The translations under genes and the position numbers were made by a program. DNA of 64,000 nt from assembly GCA_963855995.1 (NCBI GenBank), contig OY979721.1, positions 16,471,893-16,535,892 on the forward strand, read 5' to 3'. Positions 10,799 through 21,894 of the stretch are shown here, piece after piece (the stretch's first letter is position 1; each line of letters starts with the position of its first letter). Under the pieces are notes generated by a model that did no database searches, was not told the DNA's origin, and worked only from the letters and a program-made list of their open reading frames with translations. Source of the DNA: Muricea muricata. Lineage: Eukaryota; Cnidaria; Anthozoa; Malacalcyonacea; Plexauridae.

Positions 10799-12054
10799 TT
10801 GCACCCTGTTAAGAGCCGGGAACTGGCCGACGACGAGGACGTGCAAGAGTACGAAATTCTCGAAGTGCTAGATAAAAGTGAGTGCAACGAAGTGTCGAGC
10901 GAGAGGAAAGATGACCAACGAGACATAGTGAAAGAGCTGTTGGAACAAACCGATATGTTCGATTTAAATGACAGTCAGTCTGGCCAATTGGAAGAGTTGC
11001 TGAGAAGTTACGAAGATATATTTTCGAGCGGTACACACGACTTTGGCCGTACTAACAAAATCACCCATAAAATTAACACTGGGGACACCATTCCAATTCG
11101 CCAACCACCACGACGTTTGCCTGGAAATCGGAGAGAAGAAGTTGGTTCAATGATTCAAACTATGATTGATCAAGACGTTATTCAACCTTCGTGCAGTCCG
11201 TGGGCAGCTCCTATTGTCTTGGTAAAAAAGAAGGACGGTAGCACTCGTTTCTGTGTAGACTACCGAAGGCTGAATGATGTTACTAAGAAGGATGCATATC
11301 CATTACCTCGAATTGACGATACTCTGGATGCTCTTGCTGGAGCAAAGATGTTTAGCACGTTGGATTTGGCTAGTGGTTACTGGCAAGTGGAGTTAGACCC
11401 ACACGATCGAGAAAAGACTGCATTCGTGACCCATCAAGGACTATATGAGTTTAACGTTATGCCTTTTGGTCTGTGCAATGCACCAAGCACTTTCCAACGG
11501 TTAATGGAGTTCGTTTTAACTGGACTTCAGTGGTCGATATGCCTGATATACCTCGATGACGTTATTATCTTTAGCAAGAACTTTGACGACCATCTGCGGA
11601 GAATGGAAGAGGTTTTTGGTAAATTACGTGAAGCTGGATTAAATTGAAACCGCCGAAATGTCGATTCTTCCAGAAAGAAGTAACATATTTGGGTCATGTG
11701 GTGTCTGAAAATGGCGTATCTACCGATCCGTCAAAAGTGAGCAAGATTCTTGACTGGCCAATACCGAGAAATGTAAGTGAGCTACGCAGTTTCCTAGGAC
11801 TAGCCTCTTACTACCGTCGCTTTATCAAGGACTTCGCTAAGATCGCAGTGCCACTGCACCGGTTGACAGAAAAGAACAAACCATTTGTTTGGTCTGAGTC
11901 ATGTTTGGAAGCATTTAACGAGCTGAAACGAGAACTAATCATCCGATCTTGGCGTACCCATATTTCAATAAAGAATTTATTCTTGACACAGACGCAAGCG
12001 ATTATGGGATTGGCGGCGTCCTTGCACAAATTGAAAGGAACGAGGAAAGAGTAA
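10799..12054 (+). pseudogene. pol: reverse transcriptase
   Basis: RT motifs appear in order: WAAPIVLVKKKDGSTRFCVD, YPLPRIDDTLDALAGAKMFS, LDLASGYWQ, the fingers/palm motif FGLCNAPSTFQRLM, and the catalytic YLDDV at about 11,548. A frameshift near 11,645 ends this frame. The thumb/connection region ([25 protein letters not shown]) continues in the next frame to 12,054. A second frameshift lies near 11,945. The domain is complete in content but not translatable as one protein. Confidence 0.88.
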
Positions 12055-12953
12055 TTGGATATGCCAGTCGGTCTCTTACGAAGCCAGAGTGTCGATACTC
12101 TACAACCAGGAAAGAACTCCTTGCCATTGTTGCGTTTATTCAACACCGTCATTATCTCTATGGTAAATCGTTTATTATACGGACAGATCACAATGCTTTG
12201 AAGTGGTTGAACCGCAGGGTCAAGTGGCGCGTTGGATTGCCGAAACTGCTTGCCGAATTTAATTTTGTTGTTCAGCATCGCCCAGGTACCAAACATGGAA
12301 ATGCAGACGGTTTATCTAGAAGAGCAGAAAAAGATAACGAGATTGAAACTGAAGAAAAACAAGAAGTCGGCGTGATTGACAGAACAGGTGTTGCTGTGGA
12401 AACTGTCCGTGAGGGAGAGAGGAGGAGAGCGCATGAAGCTACAAGATCTGAAGTAAAGTCAGACGGAGCAAAGAAACTCTTTAACTGGTTGGGTGCAGAG
12501 GGTTTTACAGAATCGATTAAATTGGAACAGCGAAACGATGAGATTATAAGTCCCATCATTAAAAGTCTCGAAGAAGGTGTACGGCCCAATCCGGAGGAAA
12601 TTCAAGGAAGTAGTCAAGAAGCTCGAAATTTATGGTCGAACTGGTCGCGATTAGTATTACAGGACGATATTTCATATCGTCGTTGGGAATCAGAGGATGG
12701 CAGGAAGGATAAGTTACAAGCACTAGTGCCTAAATCTCTGAAACGAACAGTTCTCCATTCACTGCACAACAGTCCATCGGGTGGTCATCTGGGTATAACC
12801 AAAACTCTACATAAAGTCAGAGACAGATTCTTCTGGCATGGTGTGGAATTTGGTGCAAATCTTGTAAGATGTGTGGCTCCAGAAATAATCCACAATGTAA
12901 ACCTCGAGCACCTCTTGTACCAAGTAAAGTCGGTTTCCCTGGGGAAAGATTAG
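11949..12953 (+). pseudogene. pol: RNase H and integrase zinc-binding region
   Basis: The start carries RNase H motifs ([38 protein letters not shown]) followed by the NADGLSRR block typical of Ty3/gypsy connection sequences. Further on, HNSPSGGHLGITKTLHKV and FFWHGV give the two histidines of the integrase HHCC finger. The cysteine half falls across a third frameshift near 12,870. Confidence 0.85.
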
Positions 12954-13801
12954 CTATGGACATTGTCGGTCCGTTTCCCAAGTCTGATCAAGGAAAGAAA
13001 TACGTTTTAATAATCAGTGATTACTTCACTCGTTGGACGGAGGCTTATCCAATTCCAAATCAAGAGGCTGTTACTATAGCCGAGACGTTGGTGAAGGAGT
13101 ATATTTGTCGATATGGGGTACCGCAATATTTACATACCGATCAAGGCCGCAATTTTGAATCGAAGTTGATCAAAGAGGTCTGCGAGTTGCTTGGAATAAA
13201 GAAAACAAGAACGTCGCCATATCATCCTCAATCAGATGGAATGGTGGAACGCTTCAACAGAACGTTGGAAGCCATGTTGTCCAAGTACGTTTCGGACAAC
13301 CAGAGAGATTGGGATGTGCATTTACCGCTTGTTATGATGGCATATCGTTCGAGTGTTCATGAAGCAACAACGTTTACACCGTATTTCATGATGTTTGGTC
13401 GCAAAATCTGTTTACCTGTTGACATTATGCTCGGTACACATATAAACCAAGAGCCATTAACTCATGGAAGTTATGCAGCAACTTTACGAGCGGAGACGGA
13501 GAATGCTTATCAAATGGTTAGAACGAGAATGCAACGGGTGCAGAAAAGGACAAAGGACTACTACGATAAGAACGTGACCGGAAGTGTATTCGAGAGAGGC
13601 GATCGTGTGAGGGTGTACCAGCCTTGCACATCGAAAGGTCAAACGAGAAAACTCTGGCGACCATGGACAGGTCCTTATCGAGTCGTGAAGAAAATATCAG
13701 TTGTCGTCTACAGAGTACAGCTTGAAGGGGGGGGGGGGCGAAAAAGGAAAGTCGTACACTTCAATCGACTGAAGAAATGCGAGAAAGACAGAACTGATTG
13801 A
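12869..13801 (+). pseudogene. pol: integrase core and GPY/F domain
   Basis: The DDE catalytic triad is visible in MDIVGPFP, HTDQGRNFES and SPYHPQSDGMVERFNR. A C-terminal GPY/F-type module (PWTGPYRVVKK) sits near 13,665, with a run of ten G residues nearby. Integrase inserts the element cDNA into the host genome. No chromodomain follows before the stop at 13,799. Confidence 0.88.
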
Positions 13802-13929
13802 ACATTGTTTAGGGACACAATATGTTTATTATATTTATAGTTGAGCATTTGTGACTTTTGTCTCGTTAATTAGTTTATTTGTTTAAGTTTATACAGACAC
13901 GTGGACGTGTCTCTTTAAGAGGGGAATAA

Positions 13930-14141
13930 TGTTATGTTTAGTAAATAGACTTTCGATATTTTAAAAATGTTGATAACGTAGGATAGCGTAGGAGAAACGG
14001 TTGTACGGGATGATGTGAGAACGAGGTGGAGTGTGTATTTTTGGGTTTGTTTTGGTTGTATATCTTTGTAAAAAGCTGCAAGCTGATTTTGTAAGCAATT
14101 AAATATAATACCTTTGAGTTTACCTGGAGTAATACGTTACA
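13930..14141 (+). repeat. 3' LTR, complete (212 bp)
   Basis: Begins TGTTATG and ends CGTTACA, the usual TG...CA termini. A polypurine tract (AAGAGGGGAA, 13,917-13,926) directly precedes it. The first 111 bp match the 5' copy. Confidence 0.88.
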
Positions 14142-14868
14142 CTATAATGCATTTCTAGAAATCCAAACTAAGTTTTTCACAAACAATGCGTCATTTGGTC
14201 ATTTTCACCAAGTTTCAGTGAATTCCATCACAATTTCCACATTTTAGAATTTCAGGTAAAATTCTGGAACAATTAATAATCAGGAAAAAGTTACAACAAG
14301 AGGTATCTCCCACTAAGCTTTTCCAAATATAATGAGACAAGTCCAAAGTTAGTTTATCCATAAGAGATCAGTGGTACAGTGATGCGTACGAAATTTCAAC
14401 TGATTTCAATGCAAAATGCAAAGGTTCTGAATCAAGACAGGTAGCACATAGAAAGAGCCATTGGGATGACAAATGGGTAAAATCATGGGCAAGCTGAAAC
14501 ATAACTATAATGCATTTCCAGAAATCCAAACTAAGTTTTTTCACAAACAATGTGTCATTTGGTCATTTTCACCAAGTTTCAGTGAATTCCATCACAATTT
14601 CCACATTTTAGAATTTCAGGTAAAATTCTGGAACAATTAATAATCAGGAAAAAAATTACAACAAGAGATATCTCCCACTAAGCTTTTCCAAATATAATGA
14701 GACAAGTGCAAAGTTAGTTTATCCTTAAGAGATCAGTGGTACAGTGATGCGTGCGAAATTTCTGATTTCAATGCAAAATGCAAAGGTTCTCAATAAAGAC
14801 AGGTAGCAGATAGAAAGGGCCATTGGGATGCCAAATTGGTAAAACCATGGGCAAGACTACATATCCAG
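14142..14868. repeat. 364-bp tandem repeat, right block
   Basis: Two further units continue the array of 8,485-9,645 after the gypsy insertion, starting CTATAATGCATTTC. The last unit breaks off at about 14,868. Confidence 0.88.
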
Positions 14869-14941
14869 CCCTGCCAGAAACATAGTATTTTATTTGTTTG
14901 CTGAATATAGTTTTTATGAACTTAAGAGAAATGACTGATAC

Positions 14942-15870
14942 CTGTTTCTCGTTGTTTGAATGGAACTTGCTTTGATGGCATTCATATGATGTAATTGTAT
15001 GTTGTGAAGCTCCTGCAAGCTTGTTAACAAGAAATTTTACAGTGCCAGTAACTCTACACAGGCTGACAGGCATGTAACACAGAGTAAACAATCCTCCGTC
15101 TACTTTAACCCCAGCGAAACAGAATAGAAAATTAACCAGAAGGTTCACTCTATATAAATCACTAGTCACGCTTTATTGGCGCGCTCGTTCCAGTGCTCTA
15201 AACAAGTGTATTATTATTTTCCATCCACCACACTGACGTTGCATCATTTTCACAATTTTTAATTTGAAGTATTTGGTGCAGGTGGTCGTTTCCTGTTGCT
15301 ATGCTTAGAATTACGATTTGGATTAGAGATTATTTAGAATCCATTTGAAAGGCTCTTTCTTGTTGGAATATAGCATACGTCCGTTTGAATGATGGGAACA
15401 TGTAGCGGGCTGCACTACACTTGTTTTGCTCGATATGAAATTGTGACAGGTTTCGACGAGAGTGAACCTTCTGGGTGATTTCTATTCTGTGCCAGCGACT
15501 AAACGCTCTGTAGAGCGTCTTGTTATGTATTTAAATTTATGTAGGAATATAATATATTATTGTGAATGCAAATTAAGCTTAGTATCTCAATAAATAATAG
15601 TATTCACGTGCACCCAAGCAACAACTTGACCGACAAGAGATAACATATTCATATATTCACGACGAAACTGGCTTACCTGACAGGAAAGTGATCACACGCT
15701 TGCAATTGCTGGGTGACAGCTATAGTGACAGGGAACTGCAACTGGGCAAACTTACACACGAACACTTCACGTTCGATGCCACGCTTTGCTTTGTAATCGG
15801 CAGACAATGTCTCTTGACACAAACGCTTGATCTCTGACAGCTTTATTGCTTTCTCGAAGAAAGAAACTCG
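14942..15870 (-). CDS. Unrecognised two-exon gene fragment
   Basis: Two minus-strand exons can be joined in frame. Exon a, 15,870-15,677, follows an acceptor-like ACCAG and ends at donor AG|GTAAGC. It encodes a 64-codon stretch including KAIKLSEIKRLCQETLSADY and EVFVCKFAQLQFPVTIAVTQ. Exon b, 15,062-14,942, begins after TGCCTGTCAG and ends at donor CAG|GTATCA, encoding LCRVTGTVKFLVNKLAGAS and TSYECHQSKFHSNNEKQ. The phase-2 donor and acceptor agree, and composition is globular with several cysteines. I recognise no family. Both ends are open: no start codon in frame upstream, and any downstream exon would have to lie beyond the tandem array, which suggests a gene cut by the array or a pseudogene. 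Confidence 0.33.
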
Positions 15871-15879
15871 CTGGTTTCA

Positions 15880-16180
15880 ACGAAACGTCTGATGTCCATC
15901 TGAATGATGTTATTTAATGAAAGGCGAATGCCTAAAAAGCAGGCCTGTTTGCGGGCTTTAAATTAAGGTCACCGGAAATCCCAGGAAAGCGACGAAACAA
16001 TTTCATAGACAACGTACTCCAAAAAATAAAATATAATAAGATCCAAAAAATTATGGCAAAATGATAAAATTGTAATAAATAATTATGAATAATTATTTCC
16101 AGAAATAATTATGATAGAAAATAATTTTCGGAAAAGATTCTTCCAAAAAAATCTGACTGTAGCATTTGCTGCAGTTCCAA
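15880..16180. other. No recognisable feature
   Basis: Mixed sequence becoming AT-rich near 16,020-16,140, with short TTATTTCCAGAAATAA palindromes near 16,090. No gene seen. Confidence 0.4.
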
Positions 16181-16229
16181 TAGTCTGGATCCGACCCAAG
16201 AGGTACAGAATTCTGGATAACAGCTGAAA

Positions 16230-16425
16230 CTGGAGTGAGGAGAGAGGGAGAGACAGAGGGAGGGACAGAGGGAGGGAGGCAGATATGGTGGGAGACAAGG
16301 GTGGGAGACAGGAAGGGAGGAAAAGATGGGGAGAAGGAGAGGCAGATAGGGTGGGAGACAGGGAAGGAGAGAGGGGTAGAGGGAGGGGGAGAGAGGGAGG
16401 GAGGGAAATAGAGGGAGGAAGTTTA
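16230..16425. repeat. Purine-rich GGGA/GAGA tract
   Basis: About 200 bp composed almost only of G and A on the plus strand (GGGAGGGA, GGGAGACA units). The long Pro/Leu/Ser frames on the other strand are compositional artefacts. The mirror-repeat polypurine character would allow triplex formation. It lies about 450 bp upstream of the PRDX4 start codon. Confidence 0.85.
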
Positions 16426-16878
16426 GCAATATTTCACAACAGGTGCACAATAGGAGTCGTACAAACGAGCTATTCATGCAGTCATTTGTTTGTGCAATAC
16501 ATATAGAGATTATTTTGACAATGGAAGCCTCTCGTGCAAAGGCGAACCATGTCAAAACAAAATATTGAAGTCTCAAAACAGATTCATACTGTTTATTTCG
16601 TCATTATTTGGCCTAATATGTTCTTCTTTCCGTTTTATGTTTCTCATTCGAAAAACTCTTCTTCGTTTCGACATAAAAGCCAAATAACCCCTTCCCGGAG
16701 AATCCGTGCGGACTGTATTGTTCACCATGCAAATATTACACGACGTTTCCCAAAAAATGACACGTCATTTTTCTGCAGGCGCTTCCGTGTTCAAAATTCA
16801 AAAATCCAAATTACTCATTAAATTTCCATTTCCGGTACGCGGGGACCAAAATTACTTTGTGTGCATTTTGGCGAGAAA

Positions 16879-19800
16879 ATGCGTTTGTTTGTATTAAATT
16901 CCAGTCTGTTTCTTTTCCTTGGTGTGTTTTTGTTATGTCTGCCGTTTTCGAGGGGAAATAAAGTTGACGACGAAGAGTCTTGCAGAGTTTATGCTGGAGG
17001 ACAAGTTTACCCTCAGGAACGAAGGACCAGTGAACATGCATTGCATTGGAGTAAAGCACAAAGTAAGCTCAAATTAGAAAAAAAACGCTCTTAATTTTAT
17101 CCATGTTGTACAGTATGCTCATTTTATAGCTAGGGTTCTCTAAATAAGGAGGTCTTTGTGTTTTACTCATAATTACAAATAAGTTAGCATTAAATGTGCT
17201 TTTATTCAAAGTTGCCTTTTGTGTTGATTGTTTTAATGACACGTGTTATGATTATAAGCGGAACATTTAAATCAGGTTTTATAAATTTTAGGGCTATTTA
17301 CATACGGTTTAGTTTCTGACCGTAGTCATTTTGAATTGCTTCAAAAAGAACCCGACTTATTGACATATATTTTTAAAGGAAATCAGCTGCATAGACCTTT
17401 ACTCTAGACAAAAACTAAACACTTATGATGCCATGAAAATTTTTATAGTTGATCTGGTCTTCATTTTGGCTGTTGTAAAAACGCTCAGAAATGACGGATT
17501 ATGGTCAACTTGGTTCACTAACTAACTTGGTCCACCTAACTTACCCACTTTTTAAGTCAACTCAGTTCAGCATCAAAGTCCACTCAGCCCAGAATCGAAG
17601 TCAACTTGGCCAAGCAAGTGTGAAGAAAAATAGATGCCATAAACTTCATATATTTCTTTGTAATTTCATTGAAATGCTTTGAAACATCACAATCACAGGC
17701 TGTTGTTGGTGACACAATGATGGATTGGCTGCTTTGTATCATGCAAATCACGCTAATATCCAAGATCACGTTTGACAAATCAGAAGCAACATGTTTGTCA
17801 AATGACAGATCTTCAACGCTTAAGTAAAACAAAATGAGTTGCAGCTCAATAACGTATTATCCCAATAATATCGCTTGCGATTACAGCTACAATGCGTACA
17901 TGTGTATTTTCGATCAGCCATAGTAAAAATACTGTGACCAAACTACGTACATAATTTGCCATATTTTGTGTGTATAATTTTTTAATATACAGAATAATAT
18001 AAATTATATAATATGGTTTTTATCCAATTCTCTTGTATAAGTTATTTGTTGGACTAAGTTGTCTTCCGTAGCGGGGCCGAGTTGGTTGCAGTAATGGGCT
18101 GAGTTGGTTTCCTAGTGGGCTGAGTTGGCATGGGCTGGGGTAGTTAGCCGAGTAACTGGTGTTCCCAGAAATGACTGTGTGTGCACATAGTCTGAATGGT
18201 TTTGTTTTATGACATTAAACTGATCAAACATTACAGTTTTGGGCTTATAAAGTTGATATTCTTTAAACATTTGTAGTAAAATTCAGTAGGCTATTTCTGA
18301 GCTTGTGCTCTTGTTTTAAAAAGTATCATTAATGTGTTAAGCCTTGAGTTATTCATTACTAGTAATAAACAATGGCCAATCAGATCCATTTTATGTTCTT
18401 TTGAATGGAATGTGTTGTAAAGTAGAATGGTTGTTTATTCATACTAAATGTTGAGTAAATCAGATTTGCAATTGACTGTTTGTTTCAGTGTTCTTATATT
18501 TGCCAAAATTGTAAACATATAAATTTTATTCAAATTTGAAATCTAATATAAATGTTGGATTGCTGCAATTGTATGCCGAAAAATTTGTCTTTGAAATACA
18601 GTTTTTTCTACTTTAGTTGCAAAGCCAGCACCATATTGGGAAGGAACTGCAGTTGTTAATGGGGAATTTAAATCTTTAAATATAACAGACTTTTATGGTT
18701 AGTAAATATTCTAGTTTCTCCAGTTGGAAAGTTTGTCAAATTAATTAAAACATTGCTGCAATATAAAATCAATGCAATATGTTTTCTAAACTACATACAA
18801 GTTAAAATTTATTTTCAGGTAAATATTTGGTGTTTTTCTTCTACCCACTGGATTTGTAAGTAAATTTGAAGACTTCACCATATTAACTGACACACTGTTT
18901 TTAGTTAATGAATGCTATTGCCACATAGTGATTGTATTCACGACCCAACAAATATTTTTGTTGGCAGATGACGTCATGTTGGCAGTATACAAGGTCAAGA
19001 GTTTCAACATCAGACGATGAAGACACTAGACTAGAATGTCCAACTATTAGGTGATGAATGCAATCATTGTGTGTCAATTGCATTTGTAGCTTAAACCAGT
19101 GTGGCTGTTAATATGTTGCATTGTATACCCAGGGCTGGTCGTAATCACTTTTTTATCACTGCTTTATAGGTAAGTAGTGATTAAGTACAAATATGTGGTT
19201 CTGATTGGTTGATATTTCCACTAATCATAGTTTACTTGCATCACTTTTTTATACAACCAGTTCCTGGTTGACATATTGTCAGAACTTGAGGAGAGTTCGA
19301 CGTATTACGAAGATTTTAAGTAAATAGGAGTTTTTAGTTGGTAGTTAATTTCACCTGTGGTTTCTTGTGGTAACTTTTTATGTTGGCTTCAAATCACTTT
19401 ATGTAAATGTAATTTTAAAATACATTTTCTGAAATTTCCACCCAAGGTTACAGTGGTATTCTGTACAGTTTATGGTATAATTGTGTGAATTTTGATAACT
19501 TGGCATGATGTCTCCAAACCACATGAAACTTTAGACAAATGCAGTGGAGGATCTAGCATAGGTCAAAATAAATTACCACAGCTCATTCTAGGATATATTT
19601 ACATTTTAAAATACCTTCAAAACAACTTCATTGGTTATATTTTATTCTTTTGAAATTCATAACCTATGACATTGTTATAAAGTTATTTTAAACTTAAAAT
19701 TGAGCTGCTATAATTTATTTTGACTTACCCTGGATCTGCCACTGAAATGAATAAAAAAGTTTTCTGTGATAAAAGCCATCATCTTGGCCAGTCAAAACAC

Positions 19801-21236
19801 ATATTAAGAATTTTAATTCACATACTATGTGACCCGCATTGACACTCATGGTGTCTGGTGTCTGTTTTTATGATTTGAGGCTACATTGTAGTCAGATGGT
19901 TGAAACAAGGTTGGCAAAAATATCCGTAGGTCACATTTACATCACTAGCCATGCCTTAATATCATACCTAACTTATCTTCTTATGTTTTGTTTTGTTGTA
20001 GTACATTTGTATGTCCAACCGAAATCATTGCTTTTAGCAATCGAATTGAGGAATTTCGTAAAATTAACACTGAGGTTGTTGCTTGTTCAGTTGATTCTGT
20101 CTTTACACATTTAGCATGGTAAGAAAGAAGAATTTATGTTTTAAAAAAATTTCTGTACAAACCACTGAAGCCAGTGCTAAAACAATTTCTGGTAATCCTG
20201 TAGGATAAACACACCAAGGAAAGATGGGGGACTCGGTAAACTATCTTATCCGCTGTTGTCAGACTTGAATCATCAAATTGCCAAAGATTATGGAGTGTTG
20301 TTAGAAAATGAAGGACACACTCTGAGGTATACAACATGATCATCTTAAATATTCTAGTCTCATAATGTGCAATGTTTACTACAAGCTATTTTGAGGTCTC
20401 CTGGGTTTGATTTTATGTGATTTAGCGAGGTTATTGCTTAGAAAAGCATACAGAATTGTAGATTTTTGCTTTAACTTTTCAGAGGGTTGTTTATCATAGA
20501 TGACAAAGGAATTTTACGACAGATAACGATGAATGATTTGCCAGTAAGTGAAGCTGTTGTGTAGTTTCTAGTTTATATTTAAAATGTTTATTGTTCCTGT
20601 ATCTGCTGGGCGTGACTACTACTGCCGTCCGAACATAGGTGTAATTATAATTCGAGTTCTATACTCGACAAATGAAATATAACTGTTACATCACATCAGT
20701 CTTAGTTGAAAGGTGTGAAAATGCAAAACATTTTGGGAGATATTATAAGGATTTCCGTTGCATGAAAATTTCATGCAATAATAGAAATCCGATTGCGCTA
20801 AAAAGACAGAAATGTTTTAATGGTTTTGAATGAATTTAATCAGACAGCAATTTACTTTTTAGCTCATAATATGGTACTCTATGTGAGTTATCAGAAGAGT
20901 TATCAGAATGTATGAATGCTATACTCAGCTTTATTGCTACCTATACTCGTCATATTTTTTCTCGTCATATTTTTACATGTTTAACAATTATATTTAGTCA
21001 CTAGTGGCCTAGTGTCTTTTAATATAAGCGTATTTTTGTACCATCAGGTCGGTCGATCTGTTGACGAGACATTGCGTTTGGTTCAGGCGTTTCAATATAC
21101 GGACAAACACGGCGAGGTGTGTCCTGCAGGATGGAAACCCGGGTCAGATACTATAGTACCTGATCCTAAAGAAAAACTGGACTATTTCACAAAGCATGAT
21201 GAGGAAGGACCGGATTCTCCTAAAGACGAGATATAA
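16879..21236 (+). CDS. PRDX4: Peroxiredoxin 4-like, secretory-pathway 2-Cys peroxiredoxin
   Basis: Thiol peroxidase that reduces H2O2 and, in the ER, can feed oxidising equivalents into disulfide formation. Seven exons: 16,879-17,062; 18,617-18,697; 18,819-18,855; 20,002-20,118; 20,204-20,326; 20,483-20,543; 21,048-21,236. They sum to 792 nt (263 aa), with GT/AG at every junction. Residues 1 to about 25 form a signal peptide ([17 protein letters not shown]...). The N-terminal segment with an extra cysteine ([13 protein letters not shown]) marks the PRDX4 subfamily. The peroxidatic Cys is in FVCPTEI (exon 4) and the resolving Cys in GEVCPAGW (exon 7). The C-terminus keeps the YF motif (LDYFTKH) and then adds an acidic tail ending KDEI. 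The ATG at 16,879 was chosen because the frame has no ATG upstream and the signal peptide follows directly. AATAAA at 21,472 is the likely poly(A) signal. Confidence 0.95.
17490..18165. repeat. Short inverted repeat clusters in PRDX4 intron 1
   Basis: At 17,500-17,610 the plus strand repeats motifs such as TCAACTTGGTYCAC and CCACTCAGCCCAG. At 18,065-18,160 it repeats the complement, GGGCTGAGTTGGTT. The two clusters could pair as a loose foldback. No other function is evident. Confidence 0.5.
19542..19744. mobile_element. 203-bp MITE in PRDX4 intron 3
   Basis: Terminal inverted repeats of about 33 bp start CAGTGGAGGATCTAG on the left and end CTGGATCTGCCACTG on the right. They are flanked by the 5-bp direct repeat AAATG (19,537-19,541 and 19,745-19,749). 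It has no coding capacity. The CAGTGG..GATC type of terminus is common among animal MITEs, but I do not assign a superfamily. Confidence 0.85.
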
Positions 21237-21471
21237 TCGGTGTCTTCCAAGGATCACGCTGGTCTCAAAGTAGCACTGGAAGAAATACTCCTTTAACCAA
21301 ACCGAATCATTCCTTTAAAAGTTAAAAGAAAACCTAAACACTTAAAATCTCGACTGTACACCAGAAAATATTTAATAGTTACATTAGTATGTACAATTCG
21401 CTTTATTTCATCTTCTAATGCTACTTTAAGATCAGCGCTGATTTATTGAAAGCAAGATAGCGTGAAAAATG

Positions 21472-21477
21472 AATAAA
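21472..21477 (+). terminator. Probable poly(A) signal of PRDX4
   Basis: AATAAA lies 236 nt after the PRDX4 stop codon and before the convergent gene on the other strand. Confidence 0.55.
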
Positions 21478-21743
21478 TATGCTAGCTGGATGCTGCATGG
21501 TACATCTTTATTCAATTTTTTACCATTTTATTGGAATTTTCGCAATAACTATCTTTTCAAAACAGCACAAATACAGATAATATAGAAAGCAAGGTAAGCT
21601 TGGCACCAGCTTGAAGGAAGTACAAAACAAACATGCAAATTTTGAAAGTTGGCATCTTGTCCCAACTCAATTCCAAAGAGATCGTCAAGAGAGATAGGTT
21701 ATAATATGAATGCGCATGCAAACATCTCCCTTCCAGTTGAAAA

Positions 21744-21749
21744 TTTATT
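21744..21749 (-). terminator. Probable poly(A) signal of the IgGFc-domain gene
   Basis: TTTATT on the plus strand (AATAAA on the minus strand), about 146 nt beyond the stop of the minus-strand gene. Only about 270 bp separates the two convergent poly(A) signals. Confidence 0.45.
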
Positions 21750-21894
21750 TCACAAATATTGGTTGGATCTAGAATGTCTGCTTAATAATAATAGGGTAGT
21801 TTATTTAACTGTCCAACTTTCATTGTAAATTAATTAATTTACGATGCAGGTTAGACATACATGAGTCCTTTCCAGATAGAGATGAATTTCTTTG

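Larger units (their letters stand above)
9646..14141 (+). mobile_element. Ty3/gypsy LTR retrotransposon, decayed
   Basis: A plus-strand LTR element inserted into the 364-bp tandem repeat. In order it has a partial 5' LTR, the nucleocapsid end of gag, aspartic protease, reverse transcriptase, RNase H, integrase, polypurine tract and a complete 3' LTR. This PR-RT-RH-IN order defines the Ty3/gypsy group. No chromodomain follows integrase. The element is inactive: the 5' LTR is cut short, the primer-binding site and the front of gag are deleted, and pol carries one in-frame stop and three frameshifts. Flanks read CAAT before and CTAT after, a probable 4-bp target duplication with one change, matching uninterrupted array units that read AACTATAATGC at this point. 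Confidence 0.93.

Noticed and set aside
16083-16576. Leu/Pro/Ser-rich minus-strand frames up to 155 codons
   Set aside because: They follow from the purine-rich tract on the plus strand; composition is purely repeat-driven.
16861-16878. PRDX4 start at 16,861
   Set aside because: That codon is GTG. The first ATG in frame is at 16,879 and is followed directly by a signal peptide.
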